From: Acidimicrobiaceae bacterium
GTDB taxonomy: Bacteria > Actinomycetota > Acidimicrobiia > Acidimicrobiales > Aldehydirespiratoraceae
Assembly: GCA_009837445.1 (NCBI GenBank)
Contig: VXTM01000021.1
Coordinates: 225,101-289,100 of the forward strand
Direction: 5' to 3'
Length of the DNA: 64,000 nt
The position numbers were made by a program, and so were the translations under genes. Below the pieces are notes generated by a model. That model was not told the DNA's origin. It did no database searches and saw nothing but the letters and a program-made list of their open reading frames with translations. The number at the start of each line of letters is the position of its first letter. Within the stretch, counting starts at the first letter, position 1. Shown piece after piece: positions 26,744 to 36,008 of this stretch.

Positions 26744-28069
26744 GTGATCTCAGCCGTGAGTTTGTCGGAACTAACTTCTGACGTGGCGGCCGTCTCGGAC
26801 AACACCGGCCAAGTCCGATCACGGCGTCTCCTGGACCAGCGTGTGAGTGTGTGTAGCCGATGCGCCTCTGATCGCGAATTCCTCAGGACCAAGACGCGTC
26901 CCGACTATGAGGGCGGGCCAAGCCCGATGCAACTGGTGGACCTCTTTGCTGGAGGTGGTGGCCTCACGATTGGGGTTGCGGAGGCAGCGCTCCGGATGGG
27001 ACGTGGAACGGAGGTCGCCCTCGCAGTCGAGAACGACGATCGCGCCGCCGACATTTATGGGCTCAACTTCCACCGCGCGAACCTGGTGCGCTCCAGCGTC
27101 GAGGCATTGTTCGACGGCGAGCTGGCAGCTCCGTTCACAGCCTCGGAGAGGGGCATCGCCCTTGCCGTAGGTGAAGTCGACGTGCTTGTCGCTGGGCCTC
27201 CGTGTCAGGGGCATTCGAACCTCAACAACCACACCCGGCGTGAGGATCCCCGCAACGCCCTGTACTTGAGGGCCGTGCGCGCCGTGGAGGTGCTTCGGCC
27301 GGCTCTCGTCGTAATCGAGAATGTCCCCACCGTGCGACATGACAAGGGCGGTGTCGTAGAACGCGCGACTCAGGTCCTTGAGGCCGCCGGGTTTTCGGTC
27401 GCGAGCGATGTGTTTCGCCTTGTGGAGTTCGGTGTGCCTCAGCGGCGGCGACGGCACATTCTTCTGGCAGCGATGGATGATCGAATCGACCCGTCCGTCA
27501 TGGGCCGCTCAAGTTCGACGTGCGATGACCACGCTGCGCGGTCCGTGCGATGGGCGATCGAGGATCTCGTCGACCAGACAACGGAGTCCGGGCCCGACGC
27601 AGCCTCAAAGCCGGCACCTGTCAATCTTGAGCGGATGCAGTGGCTCATCGATCAGAACGAGTACGACCTTCCGAACCCGATGCGCCCGAAGTGCCATCAC
27701 GGCTCGCACAGCTACACCTCGATGTACGGGCGCCTGAGATGGGATGCCCCCGCGCAGACGATCACGACCGGGTTCGGGTGCATGGGCCAGGGCAGGTTCG
27801 TGCATCCGGCGCAGCCTCGCACGCTCACGCCCCATGAGGCGGCACGCTTGCAGACGCTGCCTGACTTCTTCGACCTCGACACTCGCAAGGGTCGAGGGGC
27901 TTGGGCGACAGTGATCGGCAACGCTGTGCCGCCTCTGTTCATCGTGCATCTGCTGGCGCCGCTGCTCGGCGCGCTTCCCAGCCGAACTGTCCAAGAGACC
28001 CGACTCGTTGACTTGACGTCGTACGAACCCTCGGTGCCGCTAGCACTCATCGGCGATTCGGTGAGTTAG
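26744..28069 (+). CDS. drmMII: DNA cytosine-C5 methyltransferase (DISARM DrmMII-like)
   Basis: A 441-aa m5C methyltransferase. Seen in order: motif I DLFAGGGGLTIGVAEAA (about 66), motif IV with the catalytic cysteine GPPCQGHSNLNNH (about 151), motif VI VIENVP, motif VIII GVPQRRRRHILLA, a target-recognition region, and motifs IX-X AARLQTLPDFF and VIGNAVPPLF. The first ~60 residues are extra to the fold; starts at GTG 26744 or 26756 are both possible. In class 2 DISARM this enzyme methylates host DNA to mark self. It is 2 bp upstream of drmA, and a Vsr gene, a usual companion of C5 methylases, closes the cluster. Confidence 0.9.
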   Translation: MISAVSLSELTSDVAAVSDNTGQVRSRRLLDQRVSVCSRCASDREFLRTKTRPDYEGGPSPMQLVDLFAGGGGLTIGVAEAALRMGRGTEVALAVENDDRAADIYGLNFHRANLVRSSVEALFDGELAAPFTASERGIALAVGEVDVLVAGPPCQGHSNLNNHTRREDPRNALYLRAVRAVEVLRPALVVIENVPTVRHDKGGVVERATQVLEAAGFSVASDVFRLVEFGVPQRRRRHILLAAMDDRIDPSVMGRSSSTCDDHAARSVRWAIEDLVDQTTESGPDAASKPAPVNLERMQWLIDQNEYDLPNPMRPKCHHGSHSYTSMYGRLRWDAPAQTITTGFGCMGQGRFVHPAQPRTLTPHEAARLQTLPDFFDLDTRKGRGAWATVIGNAVPPLFIVHLLAPLLGALPSRTVQETRLVDLTSYEPSVPLALIGDSVS

Positions 28070-28071
28070 CG

Positions 28072-31000
28072 GTGGCCGCACTCGGCTCCGCCGATGCGGA
28101 GACCTTCGTCGCGTGGATGCTCAAGGGCGTAGTCGCTGACGCACGCGGCGACCGCGTTCAGGAGCTGGCTGTCGCGCCGGCTGGAAGGCTGTGGCTGGGT
28201 CGCCTAGCTCCCGAGATCGTCGTTCAACAGAGCCGCCTCGGCGAGCGCGGCGAACGCCTTGAGCCATGCGAGGTCGGACTTCGGCTGCGTCTGAGCGAGT
28301 TCGACGGCCGCACCGTGCGATGCACTGGCCGTTTCGTTGTTTGGCATGAGATCGACAGCGACGGCGAGGCTGATTCGCCGAAGTGGCGCAAGCGTGGCCC
28401 CATCGAGGTGACAGCCGATCTCCGGACGCCGAGAACCACCGGCATTATCGAGTCCGCAGGCCGAGACGGCTTCGCTGCCGCGCTTGGGGCGGTCGGCGCC
28501 GATGGCATCATCTGTGAGTTCCACTCGGAGGTTGAGATCGGCAAGGACGGCCCGGAGCTCGTGGTCACGCTGGTGAACCTCTCGCCGGAGGAACTGCCGA
28601 GATGGGACTCCAACGTCTACGAGGCGCGCCTCTTCGTCAACGCCGGCGAGACGCTGCCCTTCACGCTTGACAACCTTCCGGACTCGTTCCGCTACGACCG
28701 GCGGATCAGCGCCTACGGAGTGAACGGCGGCGTAAGGCAGATCAATGCCACGACCTTCTGCACCACTGACGTTGCGGTATGCGACCAACCGAGACCTAAG
28801 TACTGGGACGACGACCTCGGCCCACCTCCCGACATCACCTTCACGAACCTCGCCACAGACCCGATTCCCGCGCTTCGCCACCTTGTGGACGCATGCGAGA
28901 GTTGGGGCTCCGATCATTGGGCACCGGCAGTCCTCACCCGCCGTGCCGGCGAGGAGGACTGGGACGACGGCATGCGGGCCGAGGCCGACGCCGAGGCGAC
29001 CGAGTTCTCTGAGGAACTTGATCGGCTTCGACATGGATTGAGCCTTCTCGAGGCCAACGACAGTCTGCGCCGGAGCTTCCAGCTCGCCAACCGAGCCTTC
29101 GCGCGTTCACCGCTCGTGCCGCACTCTCAATGGCGTCCCTTCCAGCTCGGCTACTTCCTGGCCAACATTGCATCCCTCCTCGACGACACCCGAGACGGAG
29201 GTCGCGGCGTCGTCGACACGTTGTGGTTCGCAACCGGGGGTGGAAAGACCGAGACGTACCTGCTGTATGTCCTCACAGCTGCCTTCTTCGACCGGCTGCG
29301 GGGCAAGCGCGAGGGCATCACCTCCTGGGGGCGCTTCCCTCTCCGGATGCTCTCGCTGCAACAGACCCAGCGCTTCGCCGACGTACTGGCTGCTGCCGAG
29401 CTCACACGCCGCGAGGAGCAGATCTCTGGTCATGAGTTCTCCCTGGGATTCCTCGTGGGGTCCGCCGGGACGCCCAACAGGATCAGGCGAGGGACCGACC
29501 AACGCCCCGGCGAGCCCGACCCCAGCGATCCCCACATGCCGGAGCGCTACAAGGTGCTGCTGCGCTGCCCGTTCTGCGGCAACGACGACCTCCAGATGCG
29601 CTTTGACCAGCAGCGCTGGGCTCTAGACCACGTCTGCACCGCCCAGGACTGTCCGCGAGAAGGCGTCCAGCTCCCGTTTCGCATCGTCGACGAGGAGATC
29701 TATCGCTCGCTGCCGACTGTCGTGCTCGGGACCCTCGACAAGGCTGCAAGTGTCTCAATGCAGGCAGCGATGCGCTGCCTCTACGGCACACCCTCTGGCC
29801 GCTGCTCCGAACGCAAGCACGGCTTCACCTACGCCCCCCGCCACGCGTCGCCGGGAGGTTGCCTATTCCCCGGATGCCAGACCGACTCGGCGCCCCTCGC
29901 CCAGGACGCCCACCTGTACGCGCCAACGATCCGCATGCAGGACGAACTGCACCTGCTGCGTGACAGCCTCGGTGCTGTCGACTCGCATTACGAAGCACTC
30001 CTCGACGCGCTGCAGGACCACTACGGCCCGGCCCCGAAGATCATCGCCTCATCGGCGACACTGGCAGGACACGACGAGCAGGTCGCCGCCCTCTACCAGC
30101 GAGAGGGCCGAACGTTCCCCCGTCCCGGACCGCAGGCGGGCAGGTCCTTCTGGTCACGGGACACGGAGGCTCTGGCTCGTCGGTTCGCGGGCCTAGCGCC
30201 GCGCGGTGTGACTCTGGAGTATGCGACCGACCAGCTTACGGAGTCGCTCCAGCGAGTGATCCGGCGAGTCGTCGAAGACCCCGAAGCCGCTTCGGCTGAC
30301 ATGGGCGTCGACGTAGCATCGCTCCCCGAACTGGTGCTCAACTACGGCGTCGATGTCGTCTACGGCTCCAACCTCAAAGACGTCGAAGCCGTCGCAAGGT
30401 CCTTCGACTCGCAGATCCAGCTTGACCGCCCGGTCAACGCAGCGACACTCACTGGACGCACCCCGTTGGACGAGGTTCGCACGACCCTGGCCCGCCTAGT
30501 CGACCCCGAGCCGGACTTCTACGAGCGCATCCATCTCGTCGCGGCCTCCTCGATGCTGTCGCACGGCGTCGACGTGAACCGCCTCAACGTGCTCGTGATG
30601 CTCGGGCTGCCCCTCGCAACCGCCGAGTTCATCCAGACGACCTCGCGGGTCGGGCGATCCCATCCGGGCCTCGTCGTCGTGTTGCACAAGATCGGGCGAG
30701 AGCGCGACGCGGCCGTGTACCGGACCTTCCCGTCCTTCGTAGCCCACGCCGATCGCCTCATCGACCCCGTTCCGATCACCGCGAGGAGCCGCCGGGTGCT
30801 CGAATTGACCTTCGCCGGTCTAGTTCAGGCCCGCCTGTACGGCATCCACGAACCGGCCGCGCTCGCAGCTGGACTGAGCCAACTGACGACGCCCGCGACG
30901 GTCAAGCGCGCCTTCGCCCGACTGCCAGTGCACGAAGCCAGCGAGCTTGCGGCCTTGATCGAGATGCTCGGGTTCAACGGGCCGCTCGACGAAAATCTGC

Positions 31001-31164
31001 GCAACGATATGGCCTCGTACCTGCGGGAGTTCTACCGGGCACTGAACGACCCAGCCAGCAACGTGACTTGGGTCAGCGAGCTGTTCCCGACCGGCGCGCC
31101 GATGCGGTCTCTGCGAGACGTCGAAGAGCAGGCGCCGGTGATCTCGAGGGGAACCAGGTCGTGA
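28072..31164 (+). CDS. drmA: DISARM helicase DrmA
   Basis: A 1030-aa superfamily 2-type ATPase. Seen: the Walker A-like LWFATGGGKTETYLLY (about 384), a cysteine-rich insert CPFCGNDDLQMRF...CTAQDCP, a DEXH-like box QDELHLLRDSLGAVDSHYE (about 622), ASSATLAG (motif III) and the C-terminal helicase motifs SSMLSHGVDVNRLNVLVMLG and TTSRVGRS (about 855). The QDELHL plus ATGGGKTE combination is that of DrmA. With DrmB it forms the core DISARM complex that restricts incoming phage DNA. GTG start 2 bp after the methyltransferase; the stop overlaps drmB (GTGA). Confidence 0.9.
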   Translation: MAALGSADAETFVAWMLKGVVADARGDRVQELAVAPAGRLWLGRLAPEIVVQQSRLGERGERLEPCEVGLRLRLSEFDGRTVRCTGRFVVWHEIDSDGEADSPKWRKRGPIEVTADLRTPRTTGIIESAGRDGFAAALGAVGADGIICEFHSEVEIGKDGPELVVTLVNLSPEELPRWDSNVYEARLFVNAGETLPFTLDNLPDSFRYDRRISAYGVNGGVRQINATTFCTTDVAVCDQPRPKYWDDDLGPPPDITFTNLATDPIPALRHLVDACESWGSDHWAPAVLTRRAGEEDWDDGMRAEADAEATEFSEELDRLRHGLSLLEANDSLRRSFQLANRAFARSPLVPHSQWRPFQLGYFLANIASLLDDTRDGGRGVVDTLWFATGGGKTETYLLYVLTAAFFDRLRGKREGITSWGRFPLRMLSLQQTQRFADVLAAAELTRREEQISGHEFSLGFLVGSAGTPNRIRRGTDQRPGEPDPSDPHMPERYKVLLRCPFCGNDDLQMRFDQQRWALDHVCTAQDCPREGVQLPFRIVDEEIYRSLPTVVLGTLDKAASVSMQAAMRCLYGTPSGRCSERKHGFTYAPRHASPGGCLFPGCQTDSAPLAQDAHLYAPTIRMQDELHLLRDSLGAVDSHYEALLDALQDHYGPAPKIIASSATLAGHDEQVAALYQREGRTFPRPGPQAGRSFWSRDTEALARRFAGLAPRGVTLEYATDQLTESLQRVIRRVVEDPEAASADMGVDVASLPELVLNYGVDVVYGSNLKDVEAVARSFDSQIQLDRPVNAATLTGRTPLDEVRTTLARLVDPEPDFYERIHLVAASSMLSHGVDVNRLNVLVMLGLPLATAEFIQTTSRVGRSHPGLVVVLHKIGRERDAAVYRTFPSFVAHADRLIDPVPITARSRRVLELTFAGLVQARLYGIHEPAALAAGLSQLTTPATVKRAFARLPVHEASELAALIEMLGFNGPLDENLRNDMASYLREFYRALNDPASNVTWVSELFPTGAPMRSLRDVEEQAPVISRGTRS

Positions 31165-32864
31165 GAGTCGAACGCGGCGCCTCGCAAGTCCTCTTCGGCT
31201 TGCTTCCCGGCCAGACCGCCGATCTCGAAGGCCGCATCTGGAGGGTCATGCGCTGGCTTGACCCGGTGCCGATTCCACTCGACCAGGACGCGGTGCGCGC
31301 CTCGCTGCTGCACGCCATCGCTCCGTGGATAACCACCGGCAAAGACGACGGCCTCGGACGTGATCTGCATGCCCGTGCGACTGTGGAGGTTGTCAGGCTC
31401 AACATGGACCGCGGTGTCCTCGTGGAGCCCTTCCCCCAGCAGTGGCGCTGCAAGCAGTGCGGCAGCCTCGCCTCCAAGCGCGACGAGCGATGTTCCTGCG
31501 GCGGACGCTCTCGCGCCCAGATGCAGTTCGTCACCTACCACGAATGCGGCGCATCGGGGGCACCGACACTGCCCCGATGCCGCACCCACAACGCAGTCGC
31601 CGTGCGGCTGCCGGGCACCGCGACGGCACGAGAGCTTCGGTTCTTCTGCCCGCAATGCCGCACCGCGCTGACGCCGGGAGGATTCCCGTTCCAGCCATGC
31701 TCATGCGGCGACGGCGGAAAGAGTTTGACGGTGCATCGAGCGGCGGTCGTCTTCTCTCCCCGGTTCGCTGTGCTTGTCAACCCGCCCGATCCTTCCGATG
31801 CCGCCCATCTGCGCGCCGCTGGAGGAGGCGCGCGAGCCCTCGAGTGGATCCTCAACGGGATGGACGCCGACGATCCCACCTCAGGAAGACAGACGTTCGC
31901 CGGCCTCAGGGACACCCTTCGACAGTCTGGGCTGTCCGACCAGGCTGCACGCGATCTCGCTCAAGCCGCGGTCGACAAGGGCGAGGCCGACGCTGGAGAC
32001 GGCACCGCCGACATCGGACTCCCCGACTCCGTTCGCGACAAGGCGTACGAGGAGGCCTTGAGTCTCGCCTCAGCAGTACGTGGCGGCCGCACACGCGTCA
32101 GCGACATGGTGGACGGAACGACACCGCCGCTGCGCACCCTGTATGAAGGCGCCTACTACGACGCAATGCGCCGTGCACACCTAGAGGGCGTCGAGTTGCT
32201 CGACAACTTCCCGGTCGCGACCCTCGCCTTCGCCTACACCCGTGGCGATCTAGACCCGGGCGCGGCGCGGCTGGTCCCATTCCGTGAGCGCGGCGGACTC
32301 CGCGCCTACGGATCGCTGACACGAACAGAGGCACTGCTGTTCCGTCTTGACCCCCTGCGCGTCTACCAGCACCTCAAGCGAGCAGGACACCGCCTCCCAG
32401 ACGCAGACGACCCGCAAGGCGCGCGGCTGGCGCTGCTAGAGCGCATCGGAATCCCCCATCCCGCCCAAGAGGACCCCCAAGCGCTCGGCGGTGATCTGCT
32501 AACACTCGTCCACTCCTACGCACATCGAACCGTTCGCCGCTTGGCGTCCTTCGCCGGAATCGAACGAGACGGACTAGCCGAATACCTCCTCCCCCACCAC
32601 CTCTCCTTCGTCATCTACGCAGCATCGCGTGGCAACTTCGTTCTTGGCGGCCTTCAAGCAGTCTTCGAGACGAGCCTGCATCGGTTCCTCCAAGACCTGG
32701 TCGACGGCGAGTCACGATGCGCACTCGACCCGGGTTGCAGAAGCGGAGGCGGCGCCTGCATGGCCTGCCTCCACCTCGGCGAACCGTCCTGCCGCTGGTT
32801 CAACCGGTTCCTGAACCGCTCCGAACTCTTCGGACCACAAGGATTCCTCAAGGAGAGTACCTGA
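31161..32864 (+). CDS. drmB: DISARM protein DrmB (DUF1998)
   Basis: A 567-aa protein with several zinc-binding pairs: CKQCGSLASKRDERCSCGG and CPQCRTALTPGGFPFQPCSC. The C-terminal DUF1998 region reads LLTLVHSYAHRTVRRLASFA, LSFVIYAASRGNFVLGGLQA, then a cysteine cluster CALDPGCRSGGGACMACLHL and EPSCRWFNRFLNRSELFG. It is the obligate partner of DrmA in DISARM. The true start is the GTG at 31161 (VRVERGASQVLFGLLPGQ) overlapping the drmA stop; upstream in-frame sequence lies inside drmA. Confidence 0.88.
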   Translation: MRVERGASQVLFGLLPGQTADLEGRIWRVMRWLDPVPIPLDQDAVRASLLHAIAPWITTGKDDGLGRDLHARATVEVVRLNMDRGVLVEPFPQQWRCKQCGSLASKRDERCSCGGRSRAQMQFVTYHECGASGAPTLPRCRTHNAVAVRLPGTATARELRFFCPQCRTALTPGGFPFQPCSCGDGGKSLTVHRAAVVFSPRFAVLVNPPDPSDAAHLRAAGGGARALEWILNGMDADDPTSGRQTFAGLRDTLRQSGLSDQAARDLAQAAVDKGEADAGDGTADIGLPDSVRDKAYEEALSLASAVRGGRTRVSDMVDGTTPPLRTLYEGAYYDAMRRAHLEGVELLDNFPVATLAFAYTRGDLDPGAARLVPFRERGGLRAYGSLTRTEALLFRLDPLRVYQHLKRAGHRLPDADDPQGARLALLERIGIPHPAQEDPQALGGDLLTLVHSYAHRTVRRLASFAGIERDGLAEYLLPHHLSFVIYAASRGNFVLGGLQAVFETSLHRFLQDLVDGESRCALDPGCRSGGGACMACLHLGEPSCRWFNRFLNRSELFGPQGFLKEST

Positions 32865-32865
32865 G

Positions 32866-33618
32866 ATGGACGACGCCGAATTGGTCGGCGGAGTCCTCGA
32901 CGCCGCATGCGACCCCCACCACGCGGCGCACCAGCTAGCCGACCTGCTACTCGCACCTCTCGCGGACCCCGCCGCAGCCGCCCAAGCCGGCCTGGCCCCT
33001 GAACTAGTAGAGGTACTGCGCGCCCGCCTCGGTGACGACCCGGACCGAGTCAACACCGCATGTCAACAAGGAGCAGCATGGGTCCTCGGACGAAGATCTG
33101 TTGCTGCCCAAGAACCATGGGACCTGGTCGCGTCCCTGCCCGCCGGAACAGACCTGCCCCCTGGTCTCAGCCGGACAACCGGCGAGACCATGGTCCAACT
33201 CGTCGTAGAAGCCACAACAACCCTGAGGCTCGCCACCCCCTTCATCGACCGCCCAGGAATGTCATTCCTCTGCGAACCCCTCGCAGCGGCAACGGCACGG
33301 GGTGTGAGACTTGAGATACTCCTGCCGACCCGCTCCTCCCACGCCAACGATGCACTCAACGACCTCGAGAACGCGATCATCCGTCACGGAGCCATCGATC
33401 ATCTCCAGATGTCGCGATTCCGCACTGATGCACCATGGGCACACCTGAAGGTACTGACGGCCGACTCCTCGGTCGCCTACATCGGCAGCGCGAACATCAC
33501 ACGAGCGGGCCTCGCGGGAACCAACCTTGAACTCGGCGTGCTCGTGCGCGGCAGCAGCGTCCAAGCCGTAGAGCGAATTCTCGACATCTATCGAGAGTCA
33601 GGAACATCGACGTCTTGA
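32866..33618 (+). CDS. drmC: DISARM phospholipase D-like protein DrmC
   Basis: A 250-aa protein with a helical N-terminal half and a single PLD/HKD nuclease-type domain: ATPFIDRPGMSFLCEPLAAA, LEILLPTR, and the motif HLKVLTADSSVAYIGSANIT (HxKx4D...GSxN). DrmC accompanies DrmA and DrmB in both DISARM classes; loss of it was reported to have limited effect on defence. ATG 1 bp after the drmB stop, so it is the last gene of the drmMII-A-B-C operon. Confidence 0.88.
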   Translation: MDDAELVGGVLDAACDPHHAAHQLADLLLAPLADPAAAAQAGLAPELVEVLRARLGDDPDRVNTACQQGAAWVLGRRSVAAQEPWDLVASLPAGTDLPPGLSRTTGETMVQLVVEATTTLRLATPFIDRPGMSFLCEPLAAATARGVRLEILLPTRSSHANDALNDLENAIIRHGAIDHLQMSRFRTDAPWAHLKVLTADSSVAYIGSANITRAGLAGTNLELGVLVRGSSVQAVERILDIYRESGTSTS

Positions 33619-33694
33619 ATCGGCGGGAATCCGGTGTTCCGCCCGGGCGCACGGGAGCCGCGAATGTTCGGTCCGCGAGCCGGAGTGGCCCCGT

Positions 33695-34159
33695 CTAGCT
33701 GCGGACGATCCCCGCGTCGGTCTCGTTCCGGAGCGCGTCGCGAACTGATTCCTGCACGCAGTCGGCCACCAACTCGGGGTCTTCGTGCTCCCAGAACCTC
33801 AGCACGGTCCATCCGGCCTGCTGCAGATAGTGGGTGGTCTCGGCGTCCCGTTCGATGTTGCGGGCGATCTTGTCGGCCCAATACTCGGGGTTGGTAGCGG
33901 GCTGTGTGTGGTGCTCGGGGCAGCCGTGCCAGTAGCAGCCGTCAACGAACACCGCGATCCTGCTCTTGCGCAGCACCAGATCGGCGGTGCGGGGAAGCTC
34001 AGGCTGGGGCCGGACCGAGACCCGGAAACGAAGACCCCGCCGGTGCACGGCAGATCGCACAGCCAACTCAGGCTTGGTATCGCGGCTCCGGTTGCCCTGC
34101 ATCGACTTGCGCGTACCAGGCGACGAAGCCCAAGACCCGCTCCCAGAGCCCTCGGCCAC
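33695..34159 (-). CDS. vsr: Very-short-patch-repair endonuclease Vsr
   Basis: A 154-aa mismatch endonuclease that nicks T:G mismatches created by deamination of 5-methylcytosine. Seen: SWASSPGTRKSMQGNRSRDT and KPELAVRSAVHRRGLRFRV, RTADLVLRKSRIAVFVDGCY with the catalytic Asp, WHGCPEHHT zinc/active-site residues, YWADKIARNIERD and AGWTVLRFWEHE. GTG start at 34159. It converges with drmC. Its presence supports the C5 specificity of the DISARM methylase. Confidence 0.93.
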   Translation of the reverse strand: MAEGSGSGSWASSPGTRKSMQGNRSRDTKPELAVRSAVHRRGLRFRVSVRPQPELPRTADLVLRKSRIAVFVDGCYWHGCPEHHTQPATNPEYWADKIARNIERDAETTHYLQQAGWTVLRFWEHEDPELVADCVQESVRDALRNETDAGIVRS

Positions 34160-34191
34160 CTGCAGGACCCTAGCGGCCGGTCCCGGCCTGA

Positions 34192-34428
34192 GTGACAGCC
34201 ATTGCGGATCAACCAGACAGCCGGGACTCGGGTCACGGCGGCGATATCAGTCTCAGGTTGCTACATGTCCGGGCAGGCGACGACCCGGGACAGGTACATC
34301 ACAAGCCACGAGGCGACGCCGACTCGACAGAGTCAATCATGGAGCGCACTCATCGCTCCCAGCCCAAGAGGCACCGGGTGAGCACCACCATTTCGCGCTA
34401 CAGGCAACTGCTGGAGCGCCGGCGATGA
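34192..34428 (+). CDS. Small basic hypothetical protein
   Basis: A 78-aa reading frame starting at GTG, rich in His/Arg, with a basic C-terminal helix (STTISRYRQLLERRR). It starts 32 bp from the Vsr start on the other strand. Codon use is less biased than in neighbours and no family is recognised, so it may be spurious. Confidence 0.28.
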   Translation: MTAIADQPDSRDSGHGGDISLRLLHVRAGDDPGQVHHKPRGDADSTESIMERTHRSQPKRHRVSTTISRYRQLLERRR

Positions 34429-34757
34429 TTCGGCCGCCACAGGCAACGAGCCGCAATGGGAGGCCCTTGGTCCCGCTACCACCCACACGGGCCAGAACCC
34501 CGGCGGCGGTCGCAGGCGAGGACGCAGAGGGCTCTGCACGGGGAGGGGTGGGTCCTTGAGGGGTTGCGTTCCTGCTCATTCCCGGCCGCGTTCCTGCTGG
34601 TGAGGTTCCAGGGTTCGTTAACCCGTGTTTGGAGCCGAGGTGATGTCGGCGGTGATACGAGTCGGGTGGTTTGTGGGGATGCGTTCCCGTTGGCGTTCGT
34701 AGGTCGTTTGGCCGCCACACGTTTGCACTAGAAGTGCCGCCCTCGAACACCGGGGCC

Positions 34758-34796
34758 TTTCGATCATCGAACAGTCAGGTGTTTCGAGTATCGAAC
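34758..34796. promoter_or_regulatory. Two palindromic TTCGA-n3-TCGAA sites
   Basis: TTTCGATCATCGAAC (34758-34772) and TTTCGAGTATCGAAC (34782-34796) are near-identical palindromes with centres 24 bp apart. Paired symmetric sites of this kind are typical operators for a dimeric regulator or partition/replication protein. They lie immediately before the GAACGC array. Confidence 0.5.
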
Positions 34797-34815
34797 GGCG
34801 TCGCCTTCGGACCGC

Positions 34816-34850
34816 GAACGCTCACGAACGCTGAGAACGCTCGCGAACGC
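34816..34850 (+). repeat. Iteron-like array, four GAACGC units
   Basis: GAACGCTCAC, GAACGCTGA, GAACGCTCGC and GAACGC follow one another with a period of 9-10 bp, about one helical turn. A matching inverted array lies at 35284-35309. Iteron-like sites of this layout are known in replication origins, partition sites and conjugation origins; none of these is proven here. Confidence 0.6.
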
Positions 34851-35283
34851 GGCTGCGGCAACAATGCATTTCAATCCGTGTCGTTGTCAGAGTCGATCCC
34901 GGCGCCAAAGTCGAGCGTGCAAGCAGAACAGTGGGCGCCTGGCGCTTCGCCCCGTTGACCGGCCGTGGTGATCAGGAGGTGGTCATCTCATCGCTACAGG
35001 AGCTAGGCCGCCGCGCGGTCTGAGGCGGCGGTCCGGCCGTGAGGTGCTGGGAGGGGATATCAGCGCTGTCGATAGGGCCATCTGGGTGATCTCGGCCTCC
35101 GTGCGCACGCTGTAGCCCTCAGACAGGGCTGCCAACACGGCGCTTGCCCGCACCCACTGCGCCTAATAGCGGATTGAGCTTCATCTAGGCGCCGCGGCAA
35201 GCGCCACCACCGGCCTCTTCTACCCGCTCCCTCCCGCCGCCGACACCGAGTGATGAGTTGCGTTCGGGCAGGTCAGCAGGGGT

Positions 35284-35309
35284 GCGTTCGTGAGCGTTCG
35301 CGAGCGTTC
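35284..35309 (-). repeat. Inverted iteron-like array, three GCGTTC units
   Basis: GCGTTC at 35284-35289, 35294-35299 and 35304-35309 with an exact 10-bp period. On the minus strand this reads GAACGCTCGC-GAACGCTCAC-GAACGC, the same unit as the left array in opposite orientation. The two arrays enclose about 430 bp. Confidence 0.6.
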
Positions 35310-35581
35310 ACATCGCGTCTCTAGGTTGCGGGCATGACTCGGCACGGCCTCACCCACACGACGGGCGGCTTGCAGCTCGCGTCGAGACACCAACTGCTGC
35401 AGGACGACTCCAGCCGGTCTGGGCCCTTGTGGCGTCTGGCAGGCATGAGTCGACTGACGAAGGCCATCCGCCTGATGATCTGCGCCAGTGACCAGCGGCA
35501 GACCGCGGAGTTCGCGCCGCAGCGATTGTGCACCTCTGGTTGGTGGCGGCCGACCAACCGTGACGAGCGCGACGCCACGGC

Positions 35582-35785
35582 GTGGCCGCAGACCGCGAGC
35601 CATGCACACAGCGGTGTGTCGCCGCGCCAGATCGTCGCGGCAACCAGCTGGCTGAGATCGCCCCTCCGAAGGACCCCAACACACTCGCTGGAGCGCTCAA
35701 GACCATCGCGTACACCTACAAGGCAAGCGAGGGAAGCCCGAAGGGATTCCGCGTCATCCGCTCTCGCGCACTCCTACCCGAGTGA
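35582..35785 (+). CDS. Small hypothetical protein, possibly the end of a broken gene
   Basis: A 67-aa frame from a GTG. The C-terminal two thirds look like real protein (PPKDPNTLAGALKTIAYTYK, then ASEGSPKGFRVIRSRALLPE). The first ~20 residues do not, and a stop lies 21 bp upstream in frame, so it may be the tail of a truncated gene. It precedes the HTH gene by 25 bp and could be cotranscribed. No family recognised. Confidence 0.4.
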   Translation: MAADREPCTQRCVAAPDRRGNQLAEIAPPKDPNTLAGALKTIAYTYKASEGSPKGFRVIRSRALLPE

Positions 35786-35810
35786 CCAACGCTCCCACCG
35801 GAGGTAGTCC

Positions 35811-36008
35811 ATGCGCGCGATTTCACGACCCGAACGCCAGATTCTCCGGGTCGCCGACCTCCAAACCCAGCTAGGGCTGTCAAGAACAACCATCTGGCGC
35901 CTTCGGCGAGCGGGCGAGTTCCCCCCACCCATCCGACTCAGCGCCAACGCCGTCGGTTGGCCCGCTCACCTCATCGACGAATGGCTCACAGCGCGCCCCG
36001 AGGCGTGA
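35811..36008 (+). CDS. AlpA-like helix-turn-helix regulator
   Basis: A 65-aa DNA-binding protein. The fold reads LRVADLQTQLGLSRTTIWRL then RRAGEFPPPIRLSANAVGW and a C-terminal HLIDEWLTARPEA, the layout of AlpA/excisionase-type winged-helix regulators common in integrated elements. GGAGG at 35800-35804 supports the ATG at 35811. It may control island excision or neighbouring genes. The following 234 bp (36009-36242) show nothing recognisable. Confidence 0.75.
   Translation: MRAISRPERQILRVADLQTQLGLSRTTIWRLRRAGEFPPPIRLSANAVGWPAHLIDEWLTARPEA

Larger units (their letters stand above)
34429..35581. other. Gene-poor stretch with repeat arrays and gene remnants
   Basis: No complete gene. It holds the TTCGA palindromes and the GAACGC arrays listed separately. 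A minus-strand frame near 35055-35165 reads like protein (QWVRASAVLAALSEGYSVRT) but has no start or full length, and looks like a relic. A plus-strand frame 34671-34958 spans the repeats and is probably not real. Confidence 0.4.

Noticed and set aside
34816..35309. CRISPR array or ordinary tandem coding repeat
   Set aside because: The units are 10 bp, without spacers, and the two clusters are inverted; no gene spans them.
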